DNA of 64,000 nucleotides from Comamonadaceae bacterium OS-4 (GTDB taxonomy: Bacteria; Pseudomonadota; Gammaproteobacteria; Burkholderiales; Burkholderiaceae_C): NCBI GenBank assembly GCA_027924025.1, contig AP026970.1:496001-560000 (forward strand). Reading direction: 5' to 3'. Made by a program: the position numbers and the translations under genes. Positions 1 through 8,652 of the stretch are shown in pieces. The stretch's first letter is position 1; each line of letters opens with the position of its first letter. The notes below the pieces were generated by a model that was not told the DNA's origin, did no database searches, and saw only the letters and a program-made list of their open reading frames with translations.

Positions 1-1323
1 CACGTTCCCCAATATGGCCGCCATCTGCGAGCGCACCAGGTGGGTGACCTCGTCCACAAAGGCTTGCAGCGCTTGCGAGTCTGAAATGTCTTTCAACTTG
101 GCGGCCATGGCAGGGGCGGTCATCGCGGGCTGCTTGGTGGCCAGCGTGAAATGCAGCATCTGTATCAGCACAAAGCTGGCGGCATACATCACGCCCGACC
201 AGAACCCGTACCAGAACGCAGACAGCCCCAGCGCCATGATGCCGAACTTCATGGCAGTGGTCAGGGCCGTCAAGGCTCCGCCGCCCGCCGCGTTGCCAAG
301 CATGGCCCGGTATTCCGCGCGATTGCGGGTGATGTAGTGTTCACCGGTCTCAGAGCTGCGCTCTGCCACTTTGGCCGCCAGCAGCGAGGAGTTAGAGGCA
401 ATCAAGGCGCCCACGCTGCGTTGCTCTTGTCCGACGCTGGCCAGGTGCGAGAGCAGCCTCGCCGTGCTGGTGTGGTCGGTGTCGTCGAGCAGGCAGTCGA
501 GCAGGGCGCGCACCCGCAAGACCCGCTCGCGGAGCTGGCGAAGGCGGAATACCAGATCCACCGAGATGCCATGGGCATCCAGGTGCGAGTACACCGTGGC
601 AGCGGCCTGCCGGCAGGCATCCAGCTGGGTGCGGAAGTGTTGCGCGGCAGCGCCGGTATTGGCGCCGCCCAGCCAGGTGTCGATGACTTTGTCGAGGTCG
701 GCAGCAAGGGTGTGGAACGGGCTGCCATCCCGCACCGGGCTGCTCATGCGCAGCCGCATTTCCTGGGAGAAGCCGGTGGCCCGGATCTGGCTGACGCAAA
801 ACGTCAGCGCATTGAGCAAGGTGTGCTGCCAGACACTGACTGGCCGCAAGGCACCCACAGGCCCCGGGGCTGGCACCGACAAAGAGAGCAGGGTGGCCAG
901 CCGTGTCAGGGCATCCGCCGGGAGTGCGGCGATCCAGCGCGCGTCGCGCGGGTCGTTGAGCACCAGTGCAAACAATTCGGAGGCGTCTTGGGTTTCCGGC
1001 GTGGCGGGCAGGAGCTTGCGGTTCAAGCGCTCCATGAGCTCGCTCATGAAGGCGTTGCGGGACCCGAAGCCGTAGTCCGAGAGCAAGGTGCTGCCGTCGA
1101 CAGTACCCAGCAGTTCGGCCCACCAGCTGCGCAGCAGGCTGGTGGTGTGGGGGCGGGCGGCCAGCACATCCAGTAGCAGCGTCACGCGTGCAACGGGTGC
1201 TTCCGGCGCGTCTTCGGCCCCGCGCACCCAGGTGATCAAGCGGATCAGCCAAATATGGCGCTCCACCCCGGTGGTGGGGTGTTCCAGTTGTTCCAGCAGG
1301 GTCGAGAGGTCGTCGTGGGCCAT
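1..1323 (-). CDS. Gcr-family 'site-specific recombinase' membrane protein (C-terminus cut by window edge)
   Basis: An open minus-strand frame runs without a stop from an ATG at 1323 to the window edge, so 441 N-terminal residues are visible. The first ~330 residues are a soluble, mostly helical region. Then comes [20 protein letters not shown] followed by hydrophobic stretches ([34 protein letters not shown]) and [10 protein letters not shown]. This matches the betaproteobacterial family named after gonococcal Gcr, annotated 'site-specific recombinase'. No recombinase catalytic motif is visible, so the name should not be trusted as a function. The gene starts 8 bp after the apaG stop and is probably co-transcribed with it. 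Frames on the other strand here are shadows. Confidence 0.8.
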   Translation of the reverse strand, partial: MAHDDLSTLLEQLEHPTTGVERHIWLIRLITWVRGAEDAPEAPVARVTLLLDVLAARPHTTSLLRSWWAELLGTVDGSTLLSDYGFGSRNAFMSELMERLNRKLLPATPETQDASELFALVLNDPRDARWIAALPADALTRLATLLSLSVPAPGPVGALRPVSVWQHTLLNALTFCVSQIRATGFSQEMRLRMSSPVRDGSPFHTLAADLDKVIDTWLGGANTGAAAQHFRTQLDACRQAAATVYSHLDAHGISVDLVFRLRQLRERVLRVRALLDCLLDDTDHTSTARLLSHLASVGQEQRSVGALIASNSSLLAAKVAERSSETGEHYITRNRAEYRAMLGNAAGGGALTALTTAMKFGIMALGLSAFWYGFWSGVMYAASFVLIQMLHFTLATKQPAMTAPAMAAKLKDISDSQALQAFVDEVTHLVRSQMAAILGNV

Positions 1324-1331
1324 GGCGTTAC

Positions 1332-1724
1332 TCAATGCAAGGTGCGCGAGCCGCCGGCGTCGCTCAAGGCGTCCAGAACGAACATCGGGATATCGGTATC
1401 AAACTTTTCACCATCCTCGGCCACACAGAAAAAGCTGCCGTGCATGGTGCCGGTGGGGGTGCGCAAGCGGGTGCCGCTGGTGTACTCGAAGGCCTGGCCG
1501 GGCTTGAGCAGGGGTTGCTGCCCTACCACCCCCAGCCCTTTGACGCGCTCGGTATGGCCGGTCGCGTCGTTGACGTTCCAGGTGCGGGAGATCAATTGGG
1601 CTGTTACTTCGCCGACATTGGTGATCGTGACGGTGTAGGCAAAGACGTAGAGGTCTTCGTTCGGTGCGGATTGGTCCGCCCGGTATTGGGGGCTGACTTC
1701 CACCATAAAAGCATATTTGGCCAT
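1332..1724 (-). CDS. apaG: ApaG protein (Co2+/Mg2+ efflux-associated, DUF525)
   Basis: The 130-residue product is the normal length for ApaG, a single fibronectin-III-like domain. Diagnostic stretches are [46 protein letters not shown] and [10 protein letters not shown]. The biochemical role is not settled; in enterobacteria loss affects Co2+ resistance and Mg2+ efflux. It is divergent from rpe, with 78 bp between the two start codons that must hold both promoters. Confidence 0.93.
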   Translation of the reverse strand: MAKYAFMVEVSPQYRADQSAPNEDLYVFAYTVTITNVGEVTAQLISRTWNVNDATGHTERVKGLGVVGQQPLLKPGQAFEYTSGTRLRTPTGTMHGSFFCVAEDGEKFDTDIPMFVLDALSDAGGSRTLH

Positions 1725-1802
1725 CGGGCAATGCTACCTGCGAAAATAAGCAATCCGAAATACCCCTATAAACCCGCTCACCCCTACCCGGACGTCGTTG
1801 TT

Positions 1803-2480
1803 ATGACCTTTCGCATTGCTCCCTCCATCCTCTCTGCCGACTTTGCCCGTTTGGGTCAAGAAGTGACTGACGTTATCGCGGCAGGTGCGGACTGGATTCA
1901 CTTTGACGTGATGGACAACCACTATGTACCGAACCTGACCTTCGGCCCCATGATTTGCAGTGCACTCAAGCCCCATGCCAAAACAGCGGCCGGCGTGGCC
2001 GTGCCGATTGATGTGCATTTGATGATTTCCCCGGTGGATGCTCTGGCGGCGAGCTTTGCCGAGGCCGGTGCGGACTACATCAGCTTTCACCCCGATGCCT
2101 CTGGCCATGTGCACCGCAGCGTGCAGGCGATCAAGAGCAAGGGCGTAAAAGCCGGTTTGGTGTTCAACCCCGCCGAGCCTTTGGATGTGCTGGACTGGGT
2201 GATCGACGATATCGACCTGATTCTCATCATGAGCGTGAACCCCGGCTTTGGCGGGCAGAGCTTTATTGACTCGGCCTTGCGCAAGATCGAGGCGGTGCGC
2301 AAGCGCATCGACGCATGCGGCAAAGACATCCGCCTTGAAGTGGACGGTGGCATCAAGACCGACAACATCCGCCGCGTAGCCGATGCCGGTGGAGACACCT
2401 TTGTGGCAGGCAGTGCCATTTTCGGCAAGCCGGACTACAAGTCGGTCGTCGACGCCATGCGCCTGGCGCTGGCGGCTTGA
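1803..2480 (+). CDS. rpe: Ribulose-phosphate 3-epimerase
   Basis: This enzyme interconverts ribulose-5-phosphate and xylulose-5-phosphate in the pentose phosphate and Calvin pathways. The 225-residue TIM barrel starts [18 protein letters not shown]. It has the metal and catalytic motifs [32 protein letters not shown] and the phosphate-binding EVDGGI. The open frame extends upstream across the apaG gap, but ATG 1803 gives the family-standard N-terminus. It leads a plus-strand run with the GGDEF-EAL gene and gph; the rpe-gph pairing is common in proteobacteria. Confidence 0.96.
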   Translation: MTFRIAPSILSADFARLGQEVTDVIAAGADWIHFDVMDNHYVPNLTFGPMICSALKPHAKTAAGVAVPIDVHLMISPVDALAASFAEAGADYISFHPDASGHVHRSVQAIKSKGVKAGLVFNPAEPLDVLDWVIDDIDLILIMSVNPGFGGQSFIDSALRKIEAVRKRIDACGKDIRLEVDGGIKTDNIRRVADAGGDTFVAGSAIFGKPDYKSVVDAMRLALAA

Positions 2481-2544
2481 CGCATCGCTCGCTGATCCAG
2501 CGTTGCATCACCCACCGCAATTTGTGGCTACCCCCCGCGTGCTG

Positions 2545-5325
2545 ATGCAGCGACTCCGAGTGCCTCGATCGAGGGGGTTGCACACCCATGTGCTGGTGCG
2601 CTGCGCCATGTACGGGGTGTTGCTGCTGCTGTTGGTGCTCGGGCTTTACCGCGCGGTCTTGTCGTTGCAGTGGCAGGAAGACCGGCAATTGGACTTGCGC
2701 ATATTGCACAGCGTGTCCGAGCAGCGGGTGCTGCTGCAGCGGCTCAGCCTGTTGGTACCCGACCCGAAGGCGCAAGCGCCGGACCCGGATCGATGGCAGG
2801 CGCTGGCATCCACCCTGCTGCGACTGCGCAACGAGGCGGATCTGCTGGATCAAATGCAGCGCCACCAGTCGGAGAGTGCCCCGCTTTCCTCCCGGGAGAC
2901 CATGGCCGCCCTAAAGGATTGGCTGGTAGTCCGGGACGCCCTGTGGGCGTCACTCGACAGGGTAAATCTGTCCGGCGAGACGCCTAGGGCGCTGCAGGAC
3001 ACGGAGGTCCGCAGCACCATGCGGGTCATTGCGCGTGCGGAGATGACGCTGTACACCCTGGCGCAGCAACTGGCCGCGGACACCTCGCAACGCAGCCACC
3101 GCCTGATCAGCACGATTTGGGCCATCTTCGGTGGGGTTGTGCTGTTAATCCTGGCGCTGGCGGTGTTTCTGGTGGAACCCACTGCCCGGGCAGTGCGCCG
3201 CCAATATGAAGAGCTATCGCGCCAAGCCGAGCGGCTCAAGCGCATGGCGACGGTGGCAGAAATCAGCTCGAATGCGATTGCCATTACCGATGCCTCCCAC
3301 CGGGTGACCTGGATCAATCAGGCATTCACCGAACTCACCGGCTACACCAGCGAGACGGCGCAAGGCCGCCGGATCGGCACCCTGTTGCGGGGGCGCAGTG
3401 CGGACCCGACGCAATTTTCAGAGTTCACCGAAGCCCTGGCCCAAGGCCGCGGCATCAAGCGTGAGGTCCGTATCCTGACGAGGCAAGGCTTGCGGGGCTG
3501 GGTGCTGGTGGATATGCAGCCGATTGCAGACCCTGCAGGCGGCGACGCTGGTTGGGTGCTGGTGGCGACCGATTTGAGTGAAGTGCGCTCCCAGCAAGAG
3601 ATTGTGTCGCTGGCAGTATCCGGGGCTGGCTTGGGGATTTGGCATTGGGATCTGGTGGCCAACAGCGTGGGCTGGAACCGCCGCATGCAGCAGTTCCTGG
3701 GCTATCCCGACGGGGTGTTGTCCCCCCACGCATCGAGTTGGAAAACATTGATTCACCCGGACGATTGGTTGCCGTGGACCGCGTCGATTCGCCAACACCT
3801 CTTGGATGAAACCCATGAGCACCGGCTCTCGGTGCGCTTGCGGCATCAGTCCGGTCGCTGGATCTGGATTTTGTTTGCAGGCCGCGCGGCGGACCGCACG
3901 GTGCAAGGCCGGGTGCTGCGGATTGCCGGCGTGGCGATGGACGTCAATGCCCAAAAGGCTTTGGAGCAGCAGCTCCGCTCTGCTGCGCGCACCGACGATC
4001 TGACGGCCTTGCCCAACCGGACGGTGATGCTGGAGTTGATCCGCACGGCGATTGAGCGGCACCGCACCGAGCCGGGCTACCACTTTGCCGTCCTGTTCAT
4101 GGACTTTGACCGCTTCAAGCAGGTCAACGACACCCTGGGGCATACGGTAGGCGACGGTCTGTTGCGCCAGATCGCGCGCCGTCTGGAAGACAGCCTCCGG
4201 CCGGGTGATGCCTTTACCCTGGGCGACGACTTCGAAAAAGTGGCGGCCCGTATCGGCGGAGACGAGTTCGTGGTGCTGCTGGATGACATCCGGGGCGATC
4301 TGGATGCGATCCATGTCGCGAGCCGTTTGCTGGACACCTTGGCCGTGCCCTATACCGTAGAGGGCCACCGGGTGATTTCGACGGTGAGCATCGGTATCGT
4401 GACCAGCGCCCATGCCGAGACCGATGCTGACAGTGTGCTGCGCGACGCCGACATTGCCATGTATGAGGCCAAACGTACGGGCCGCGCGCGCTATGTGGTG
4501 TTCGACCCGGCGATGCGTTCCCAGGTCAGCAATTCGGTGGCGCTGGAAAACGACCTGCGCGATGCGCTGGCCCAACATGAAATGTCGGTGGTGTACCAGC
4601 CACTCGTGGACCTGCCCGGCTACGGGCTGGCCGGTATGGAGGCCTTGGTGCGGTGGCACCATCCGGTGCGCGGCGCGGTGTCGCCGGTGGACTTTATTCC
4701 GGTGGCGGAATCTTGTGGCTTGATCGCCGCTCTAGGGCAGTTTGTGTTGCAGGAGGCCTGCCAGGCCTTTGAAAAAATGCAGCGTGTGCTGGGCCCCGAG
4801 GCGCCACCCAGTGTGTCGGTCAACCTGTCCCGGGCGCAACTCCGGGAGCCGGGGCTGGTGGACGCGGTGCGGGACGCCCTGCGCATGGCCCATATGGAGC
4901 CCTTCCAGCTGGTGCTGGAAGTCACCGAGAGCCTGGCCGCTCAAGATGCACTGGTGCAAAGCACCTTGCAAGACCTGCGGGCCATGGGCATTGCGCTGTC
5001 GCTGGATGATTTTGGTACCGGCTACTCGTCCCTTGCGTGTTTGCACGAGCTGCCGGTTCACTCGGTCAAGATCGACCGGTCATTTGTGAACTTGCTCGAC
5101 AAGAGCGAATACCACCGGGTGCTGATTGAAGCGACCTTGCGGGTGGCCGCGACACTGAAACTCGGCACTGTGGCCGAAGGCATTGAAACCGAGGCGCAAG
5201 CCTTGCAAATGGCGGCCATGGGTTGCCAGAAAGCCCAAGGGTATTGGATTTCCAAGCCTTTGCCCGTGAATGAACTCGTGTCCTGGATCCAGGCGCGCGA
5301 CATCAGGAGTGGAATTCGTGAGTGA
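2545..5325 (+). CDS. Membrane GGDEF-EAL cyclic-di-GMP enzyme with two PAS domains
   Basis: The ~926-residue protein likely makes and/or breaks c-di-GMP at the inner membrane. Two membrane segments (about residues 20-40 and 192-212) flank a ~150-residue periplasmic region with no recognised domain. PAS 1 (~233-340, with ITDASHRVTWINQAFTELTG) and PAS 2 (~353-470) follow. The GGDEF domain (~476-650) has RIGGDEF intact, plus an insertion of about 13 residues before the motif that carries no RxxD inhibitory site. The EAL domain (~673-920) has EALVRW, EVTES, DDFGTGYSS and AEGIET, so both activities look possible. ATG 2545 was chosen; GTG 2524 and GTG 2539 are in-frame alternatives. The 3' end overlaps the start of gph. 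Confidence 0.9.
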   Translation: MQRLRVPRSRGLHTHVLVRCAMYGVLLLLLVLGLYRAVLSLQWQEDRQLDLRILHSVSEQRVLLQRLSLLVPDPKAQAPDPDRWQALASTLLRLRNEADLLDQMQRHQSESAPLSSRETMAALKDWLVVRDALWASLDRVNLSGETPRALQDTEVRSTMRVIARAEMTLYTLAQQLAADTSQRSHRLISTIWAIFGGVVLLILALAVFLVEPTARAVRRQYEELSRQAERLKRMATVAEISSNAIAITDASHRVTWINQAFTELTGYTSETAQGRRIGTLLRGRSADPTQFSEFTEALAQGRGIKREVRILTRQGLRGWVLVDMQPIADPAGGDAGWVLVATDLSEVRSQQEIVSLAVSGAGLGIWHWDLVANSVGWNRRMQQFLGYPDGVLSPHASSWKTLIHPDDWLPWTASIRQHLLDETHEHRLSVRLRHQSGRWIWILFAGRAADRTVQGRVLRIAGVAMDVNAQKALEQQLRSAARTDDLTALPNRTVMLELIRTAIERHRTEPGYHFAVLFMDFDRFKQVNDTLGHTVGDGLLRQIARRLEDSLRPGDAFTLGDDFEKVAARIGGDEFVVLLDDIRGDLDAIHVASRLLDTLAVPYTVEGHRVISTVSIGIVTSAHAETDADSVLRDADIAMYEAKRTGRARYVVFDPAMRSQVSNSVALENDLRDALAQHEMSVVYQPLVDLPGYGLAGMEALVRWHHPVRGAVSPVDFIPVAESCGLIAALGQFVLQEACQAFEKMQRVLGPEAPPSVSVNLSRAQLREPGLVDAVRDALRMAHMEPFQLVLEVTESLAAQDALVQSTLQDLRAMGIALSLDDFGTGYSSLACLHELPVHSVKIDRSFVNLLDKSEYHRVLIEATLRVAATLKLGTVAEGIETEAQALQMAAMGCQKAQGYWISKPLPVNELVSWIQARDIRSGIRE

Positions 5326-6022
5326 GATGTTGGATTGGCCCCGGTCAAATGTGGATGCAGTGATCGTGGACTTGGATGGAACCATGGTCGATACCCTGGG
5401 TGATTTCGTGCAGGCGCTGCAGCGCATGGTGGCAGACCTGCCGCTGCCGTACCGCGATTTTGTGGTGGAGCAAGCCTTGGTCGAGCGGCTGGTGGGCAAA
5501 GGCTCGGAAAACTTGATCAAAGGCCTTCTGGCGCACATCGATCAAGGGGTTGCCGCTATCAATAACGTAGCGATTTTTGAACAGGCATGGGCGTCTTACC
5601 AGCACCACTACCGGGCGGTCAACGGACGCTACTCTGAGGTCTATCCCGGCGTTCGCGATGCGCTGGCCGGCTGGCAGCAGGCGGGGCTGCCCTTGGTGTG
5701 CGTGACCAACAAACCGGCTGCGTTTGCGCGCGACTTGCTGCAAGAAAAAGGGCTTGCGCCGTTTTTTCCACTCGTGATTGGCGGCGACACGGTAGCCCGG
5801 AAGAAGCCAGACCCCATGCCCTTGTTGCACGCCTGCGAACGACTGGGTGTCGTGCCGGGGCGCACCCTCATGGTGGGAGACTCCAGCAACGACGCGCAAG
5901 CGGCACGGGCCGCAGGCTGCCCCGTGTTGCTGGTCAGTTACGGCTATAACCACGGGGAGCCGGTGGATCAGGTCGATGCGGATGCCGTCGTCGACCGCCT
6001 GACACAGCTGCGCTGGATCTAG
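5318..6022 (+). CDS. gph: Phosphoglycolate phosphatase (HAD superfamily)
   Basis: It hydrolyses 2-phosphoglycolate from DNA repair or photorespiration-type reactions. The 234-residue HAD protein shows motif I VDLDGTMVDT (nucleophile Asp about residue 18), motif II VTNKPA, motif III lysine in KKPDPMP and motif IV VGDSSNDAQAARAAG, with a helical cap between. GTG 5318 was chosen because AGGAG lies 8 bp upstream and it overlaps the preceding stop; ATG 5327 is possible. Its place downstream of rpe fits a carbon-phosphate housekeeping unit interrupted by a c-di-GMP gene. Confidence 0.92.
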   Translation: MSEMLDWPRSNVDAVIVDLDGTMVDTLGDFVQALQRMVADLPLPYRDFVVEQALVERLVGKGSENLIKGLLAHIDQGVAAINNVAIFEQAWASYQHHYRAVNGRYSEVYPGVRDALAGWQQAGLPLVCVTNKPAAFARDLLQEKGLAPFFPLVIGGDTVARKKPDPMPLLHACERLGVVPGRTLMVGDSSNDAQAARAAGCPVLLVSYGYNHGEPVDQVDADAVVDRLTQLRWI

Positions 6023-6049
6023 AAAACGCCCGGCCAGAACAGGCCGGGC
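6023..6049 (-). terminator. Rho-independent terminator of the chemoreceptor gene
   Basis: An 8-bp perfect stem GCCCGGCC / GGCCGGGC (6028-6035 with 6042-6049) has a 6-nt loop. On the minus strand it is followed by GTTTTC, seven bases after the chemoreceptor stop. The GC stem could also help end the rpe-gph transcript on the plus strand, but no T-run follows there. Confidence 0.8.
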
Positions 6050-6055
6050 CCCGGG

Positions 6056-7585
6056 TCAGGTAGCGAGCCTGAAGACGGTCACAACGCCCACCAATTCCTT
6101 GGCTTGCTCTTTCAGCCCCGACGCAGCGGCTGCCATTTGTTCGACCAATGCAGCGTTTTGTTGGGTCGCCTCATCGATCAGGGTGACCGCGTGCCCCGCT
6201 TGGCTGACGCCAATGCGTTGCTCGTGACTGGCGTTGCTGATGCCGCTCACCATGGTGCTGACCTCCCGGATGGCGTCCACCACCTCCGCCATGGTGTGGC
6301 CCGCTTGGGCGGCCTGGCTGCTTCCAAGGGCCACTTGCTCCACGCTGGCGTTGATCAGGCTTTTGATTTCTTTGGCAGCTTCGGCACTCCGGCCTGCCAG
6401 GCTGCGGACCTCTGCGGCCACCACCGCAAAACCGCGGCCTTGTTCGCCGGCCCGGGCTGCCTCGACTGCCGCATTCAGGGCCAGGATATTGGTCTGGAAC
6501 GCGATGCCGTCGATGACCCCAATGATTTCTGAAATCCGGCTCGAGGCGGTGTGAATGCCTTTCATCGTCTCGACCACTTTGCCCACTGCATCTCCACCGC
6601 GCGTGGCAACCTCAGAGGCGCTTGCTGCGCGCTCGTTCGCTTGTGCCGCCCCCTCGGAGCTGCGGCTCACCGTCGCACCCAATTCATCCATGGACGCAGC
6701 GGTTTCTTGCAAGGCGCTGGCCTGCTGTTCGGTGCGGATCGACAGGTCGTGGTTGCCGTGGGCAATCTCCGCACTCGCGTGGGACACGTTTTCTGCGCCT
6801 TGCCGTACTTTGGTGACCAGTGTGGACAGGTTTGCCTGCATGGTTTGCAGGGAGCGCAGCAAATGGGCGATTTCGTCTTGTCCCTCGGGGGAGAGGGTTG
6901 CCGTCAAATCGCCGCGGGATACCTTGTCTGCGGCACTCACAGCCTCGCTCAAGGGGCGCACAATTTGCCGGCTCATCCAAATGCTGCCGGCAAAACCGAT
7001 CAGGGTGACCAGGGTCATGACCCCATAGGCCAAGGCGCTGCCGCGCGAGGCCAGCGCGCTTGCGCTTTCGGAGGACTGGGCTTCCTCTTCAGACAGGTGT
7101 TTGCGCAGGGTGATCAACAGACCGGCGGACTCCCGGTCTTTGCCGCGGGCGGCTTTGTCACCCACGGTGGCATCGAAATCACTTTCCTTGAACGCCATGA
7201 AGGCACTTTCATACGCCTTGGCGGTGCTGCCCATGGCGGTGGAGAGCTGTGCGGTGAGGTCGCGGCCGGTGCCGTCGTCCATCTCGCGGTTCAGCGCGTC
7301 CACGCCTTCAATGACCTTGGCCATTTCTTTTTGGTGCGCGGCCCAATAAAGGTCGAGGTCTTTCGGGTTTTTCCCGCGCAGCAACACGTTTTTCCACTCC
7401 TGGATGGCTACGGAAAACTGCCCCGCAATATCGGCCGCTTTTTTATTGGCCTCGACGTGGCGCAACACGTCGATCCGGTAGGTGTCCACCGCATGGTTGA
7501 GTGTTCGTATGCCAAACACGCCCCCCATGAACAGCAATACCAAAGCCAGTGCAAATGCCAGTGGCAGTTTCAAACTGAGTTTCAA
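6056..7585 (-). CDS. Methyl-accepting chemotaxis protein
   Basis: This 509-residue inner-membrane chemoreceptor has TM1 at about residues 7-26, a four-helix-bundle-type periplasmic sensor domain (27-185), TM2 at 186-206, HAMP (207-260) and a cytoplasmic signalling domain. The conserved tip EIIGVIDGIAFQTNILALNA and ARAGEQGRGFAVVAAEVRSL contacts CheA/CheW. It ends VVTVFRLAT with no NWETF-type CheR-binding pentapeptide. The start is TTG 7585, supported by GGGGAGA six bases upstream and no ATG nearby. The ligand cannot be read from sequence. A perfect palindrome lies 60 bp upstream (7646-7660). Confidence 0.95.
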   Translation of the reverse strand: MKLSLKLPLAFALALVLLFMGGVFGIRTLNHAVDTYRIDVLRHVEANKKAADIAGQFSVAIQEWKNVLLRGKNPKDLDLYWAAHQKEMAKVIEGVDALNREMDDGTGRDLTAQLSTAMGSTAKAYESAFMAFKESDFDATVGDKAARGKDRESAGLLITLRKHLSEEEAQSSESASALASRGSALAYGVMTLVTLIGFAGSIWMSRQIVRPLSEAVSAADKVSRGDLTATLSPEGQDEIAHLLRSLQTMQANLSTLVTKVRQGAENVSHASAEIAHGNHDLSIRTEQQASALQETAASMDELGATVSRSSEGAAQANERAASASEVATRGGDAVGKVVETMKGIHTASSRISEIIGVIDGIAFQTNILALNAAVEAARAGEQGRGFAVVAAEVRSLAGRSAEAAKEIKSLINASVEQVALGSSQAAQAGHTMAEVVDAIREVSTMVSGISNASHEQRIGVSQAGHAVTLIDEATQQNAALVEQMAAAASGLKEQAKELVGVVTVFRLAT

Positions 7586-7645
7586 ATGTGTCTCCCCGGG
7601 CGACAGGATGTGATGGAAGTTTCCCCACCCAATCTAACGCGCCGC

Positions 7646-7660
7646 CGTGACTTTGTCACG
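7646..7660. promoter_or_regulatory. Perfect palindrome upstream of the chemoreceptor gene
   Basis: CGTGAC-TTT-GTCACG is a perfect 6-bp inverted repeat with a 3-bp spacer. It lies 61 bp upstream of the TTG start of the chemoreceptor and 25 bp from the neighbouring terminator. It has no T-run, so an operator is more likely than a terminator. The regulator is unknown; the half-site spacing is one base shorter than a CRP site. Confidence 0.4.
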
Positions 7661-7685
7661 TTGAACCGCTGTATTCGGGGGGTAA

Positions 7686-7720
7686 GAAAAAAAAAGGCCG
7701 GTACGTTGCCATACCGGCCT
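7686..7720 (-). terminator. Rho-independent terminator of the chalcone-isomerase-like gene
   Basis: On the minus strand a 9-bp perfect stem AGGCCGGTA / TACCGGCCT (7712-7720 with 7695-7703) has an 8-nt loop. It is followed directly by nine T residues, 25 bp past the stop codon. This is one of the clearest terminators in the window. Confidence 0.92.
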
Positions 7721-7744
7721 GTGAGGCTTGGAGTAAACCGGAAC

Positions 7745-8326
7745 TTATTTCTGGCCGAGCAAGGCTTCTTTGAGTTTGAAGTCGGCCGGTGAGGGGCCGA
7801 ACCAGATGGACATGATCGCCTTGTAGAACTCGGGCTCTTTAAAGGGCTCGCCCTGCACTTTGCCTTTGGCGGTCACGACCATGCCGGTACCCGGTATCCA
7901 GTCGAGATGGATCACATCACCCGGCACCAACACTTTGTTCACCGTAAAAATGTCTCCCATGCGGATCAGGCCCGGCACCAGTTTGGACATTTCGTTTTTC
8001 GGTACGTTGTCTTCCACCCCGCGCGTCAGCAACTTGCCGAAGGGACCGGCTTCAATTTCGCGCAAAAACGTCATGCTCAGGCGCTTGGGCCCGGGCGCTG
8101 CAATCAGCTCATCGAAGGAGCTAACCTTCTGGCTGGTGTAGAGCTCGCCGACATAAACCTTGAACACGGCTTTAAAGCGGGTGCCTGCGCCGTTGAGTTG
8201 CAGTTTGCTGCCGGCCAGTGTGATGCTGTCTTCGATTTTGACGCCATGGATCTCCGGTGCCGCAACAGCACTCGTTGCGGCACAAGCCGCTAGCAGCCAC
8301 GTGGAAAAAAACTGTTTCAATGTCAT
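7745..8326 (-). CDS. Secreted chalcone-isomerase-like protein
   Basis: The 193-residue product begins with a Sec signal peptide (MTLKQFFSTWLLAACAATSA, likely cut after AVAA). The mature part has the chalcone-isomerase-like fold signature of bacterial periplasmic proteins: GAGTRFKAVFKVYVGELYT, PKRLSMTFLREIEA, MGDIFTVNKVLVPGDVI and FYKAIMSIWFG. The family is common in beta- and gammaproteobacteria and has no proven enzymatic role. It is monocistronic: its own terminator follows, and a 22-bp near-palindrome sits just upstream of its ATG. Confidence 0.85.
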   Translation of the reverse strand: MTLKQFFSTWLLAACAATSAVAAPEIHGVKIEDSITLAGSKLQLNGAGTRFKAVFKVYVGELYTSQKVSSFDELIAAPGPKRLSMTFLREIEAGPFGKLLTRGVEDNVPKNEMSKLVPGLIRMGDIFTVNKVLVPGDVIHLDWIPGTGMVVTAKGKVQGEPFKEPEFYKAIMSIWFGPSPADFKLKEALLGQK

Positions 8327-8335
8327 GGAGGCCTT

Positions 8336-8357
8336 AAATAGAACGGTCGTTCTTTTT
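8336..8357. promoter_or_regulatory. Near-perfect 22-bp palindrome, likely repressor operator
   Basis: The core AGAACG-GT-CGTTCT (8340-8353) is a perfect 6-bp inverted repeat, extended on both sides by AAA/TTT with one mismatch. It lies 9-30 bp upstream of the ATG of the secreted chalcone-isomerase-like gene, where a repressor would block transcription or initiation. The form resembles TetR-family operators, but no such regulator is in the window. Confidence 0.5.
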
Positions 8358-8449
8358 TCTAAAAGCGATTGTGCATTTGTGGAACCGAACGCGCATCAGG
8401 GTTTTTGCGGGTAGCCCCGTTTCTTTGTGGTCCGGCTCCTTGGCGTGTT

Positions 8450-8458
8450 TGCTACACT
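8450..8458 (+). promoter_or_regulatory. Candidate extended -10 promoter for the trp leader
   Basis: TGC-TACACT is a TGn-extended -10 element with no good -35 at 17 bp. Normal spacing would start transcription about 6-8 bases downstream, at or just before the ATG at 8467. That would make the leader peptide mRNA leaderless or nearly so. Confidence 0.4.
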
Positions 8459-8466
8459 GGGCGCCT

Positions 8467-8553
8467 ATGTTTATCCACCACATCAGCAGAACAGGTTTGA
8501 GCGACCGGGGGGCCTGGCCCTGGCGTACCTTGTCTGTTGTGCCTGGGCTCTGA
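8467..8553 (+). CDS. Putative Trp leader peptide (28 codons, Trp-Pro-Trp)
   Basis: ATG 8467 opens a 28-codon frame ending in TGA at 8551-8553. Residues 16-20 are AWPWR, so two Trp codons are separated by one codon, as expected for ribosome stalling when charged tRNA-Trp is short. Stem-forming segments follow at 8562-8645, then five T. No Shine-Dalgarno is seen; translation would depend on a leaderless start. A chance frame in GC-rich DNA is the alternative, because only two Trp codons are present. Confidence 0.42.
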   Translation: MFIHHISRTGLSDRGAWPWRTLSVVPGL

Positions 8554-8561
8554 TACCTGCC

Positions 8562-8652
8562 GGCCGATTCTCTCGGCCACTGCGCACGGTTTTCGGGCTT
8601 TGCGCGATCAAGTGGCACGGATTCCCCTCCGATCTATTGCGCGCACCTTTTT
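8562..8652 (+). promoter_or_regulatory. Candidate transcription attenuator of trpE
   Basis: Hairpin 8562-8567/8573-8578 (GGCCGA/TCGGCC) is followed by two mutually exclusive stems. GCGCA (8582-8586) can pair with TGCGC (8601-8605). TGCGCG (8601-8606) can instead pair with CGCGCA (8640-8645), enclosing CGGA/TCCG (8618-8621/8628-8631), followed by CC and TTTTT (8648-8652). This is the layout of an antiterminator and terminator. The terminator stem is short with a long interior, so the assignment is an inference. Confidence 0.4.

Noticed and set aside
151..1176. A 341-codon plus-strand frame at the left edge
   Set aside because: The minus strand encodes a recognisable Gcr-family protein in an uninterrupted frame through the edge; the plus frame has low-complexity Gly/Arg/Gln content.
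1..1323. Mobile element suggested by the name 'site-specific recombinase'
   Set aside because: The protein has membrane helices and no integrase or resolvase catalytic motif; the locus is conserved chromosomal.
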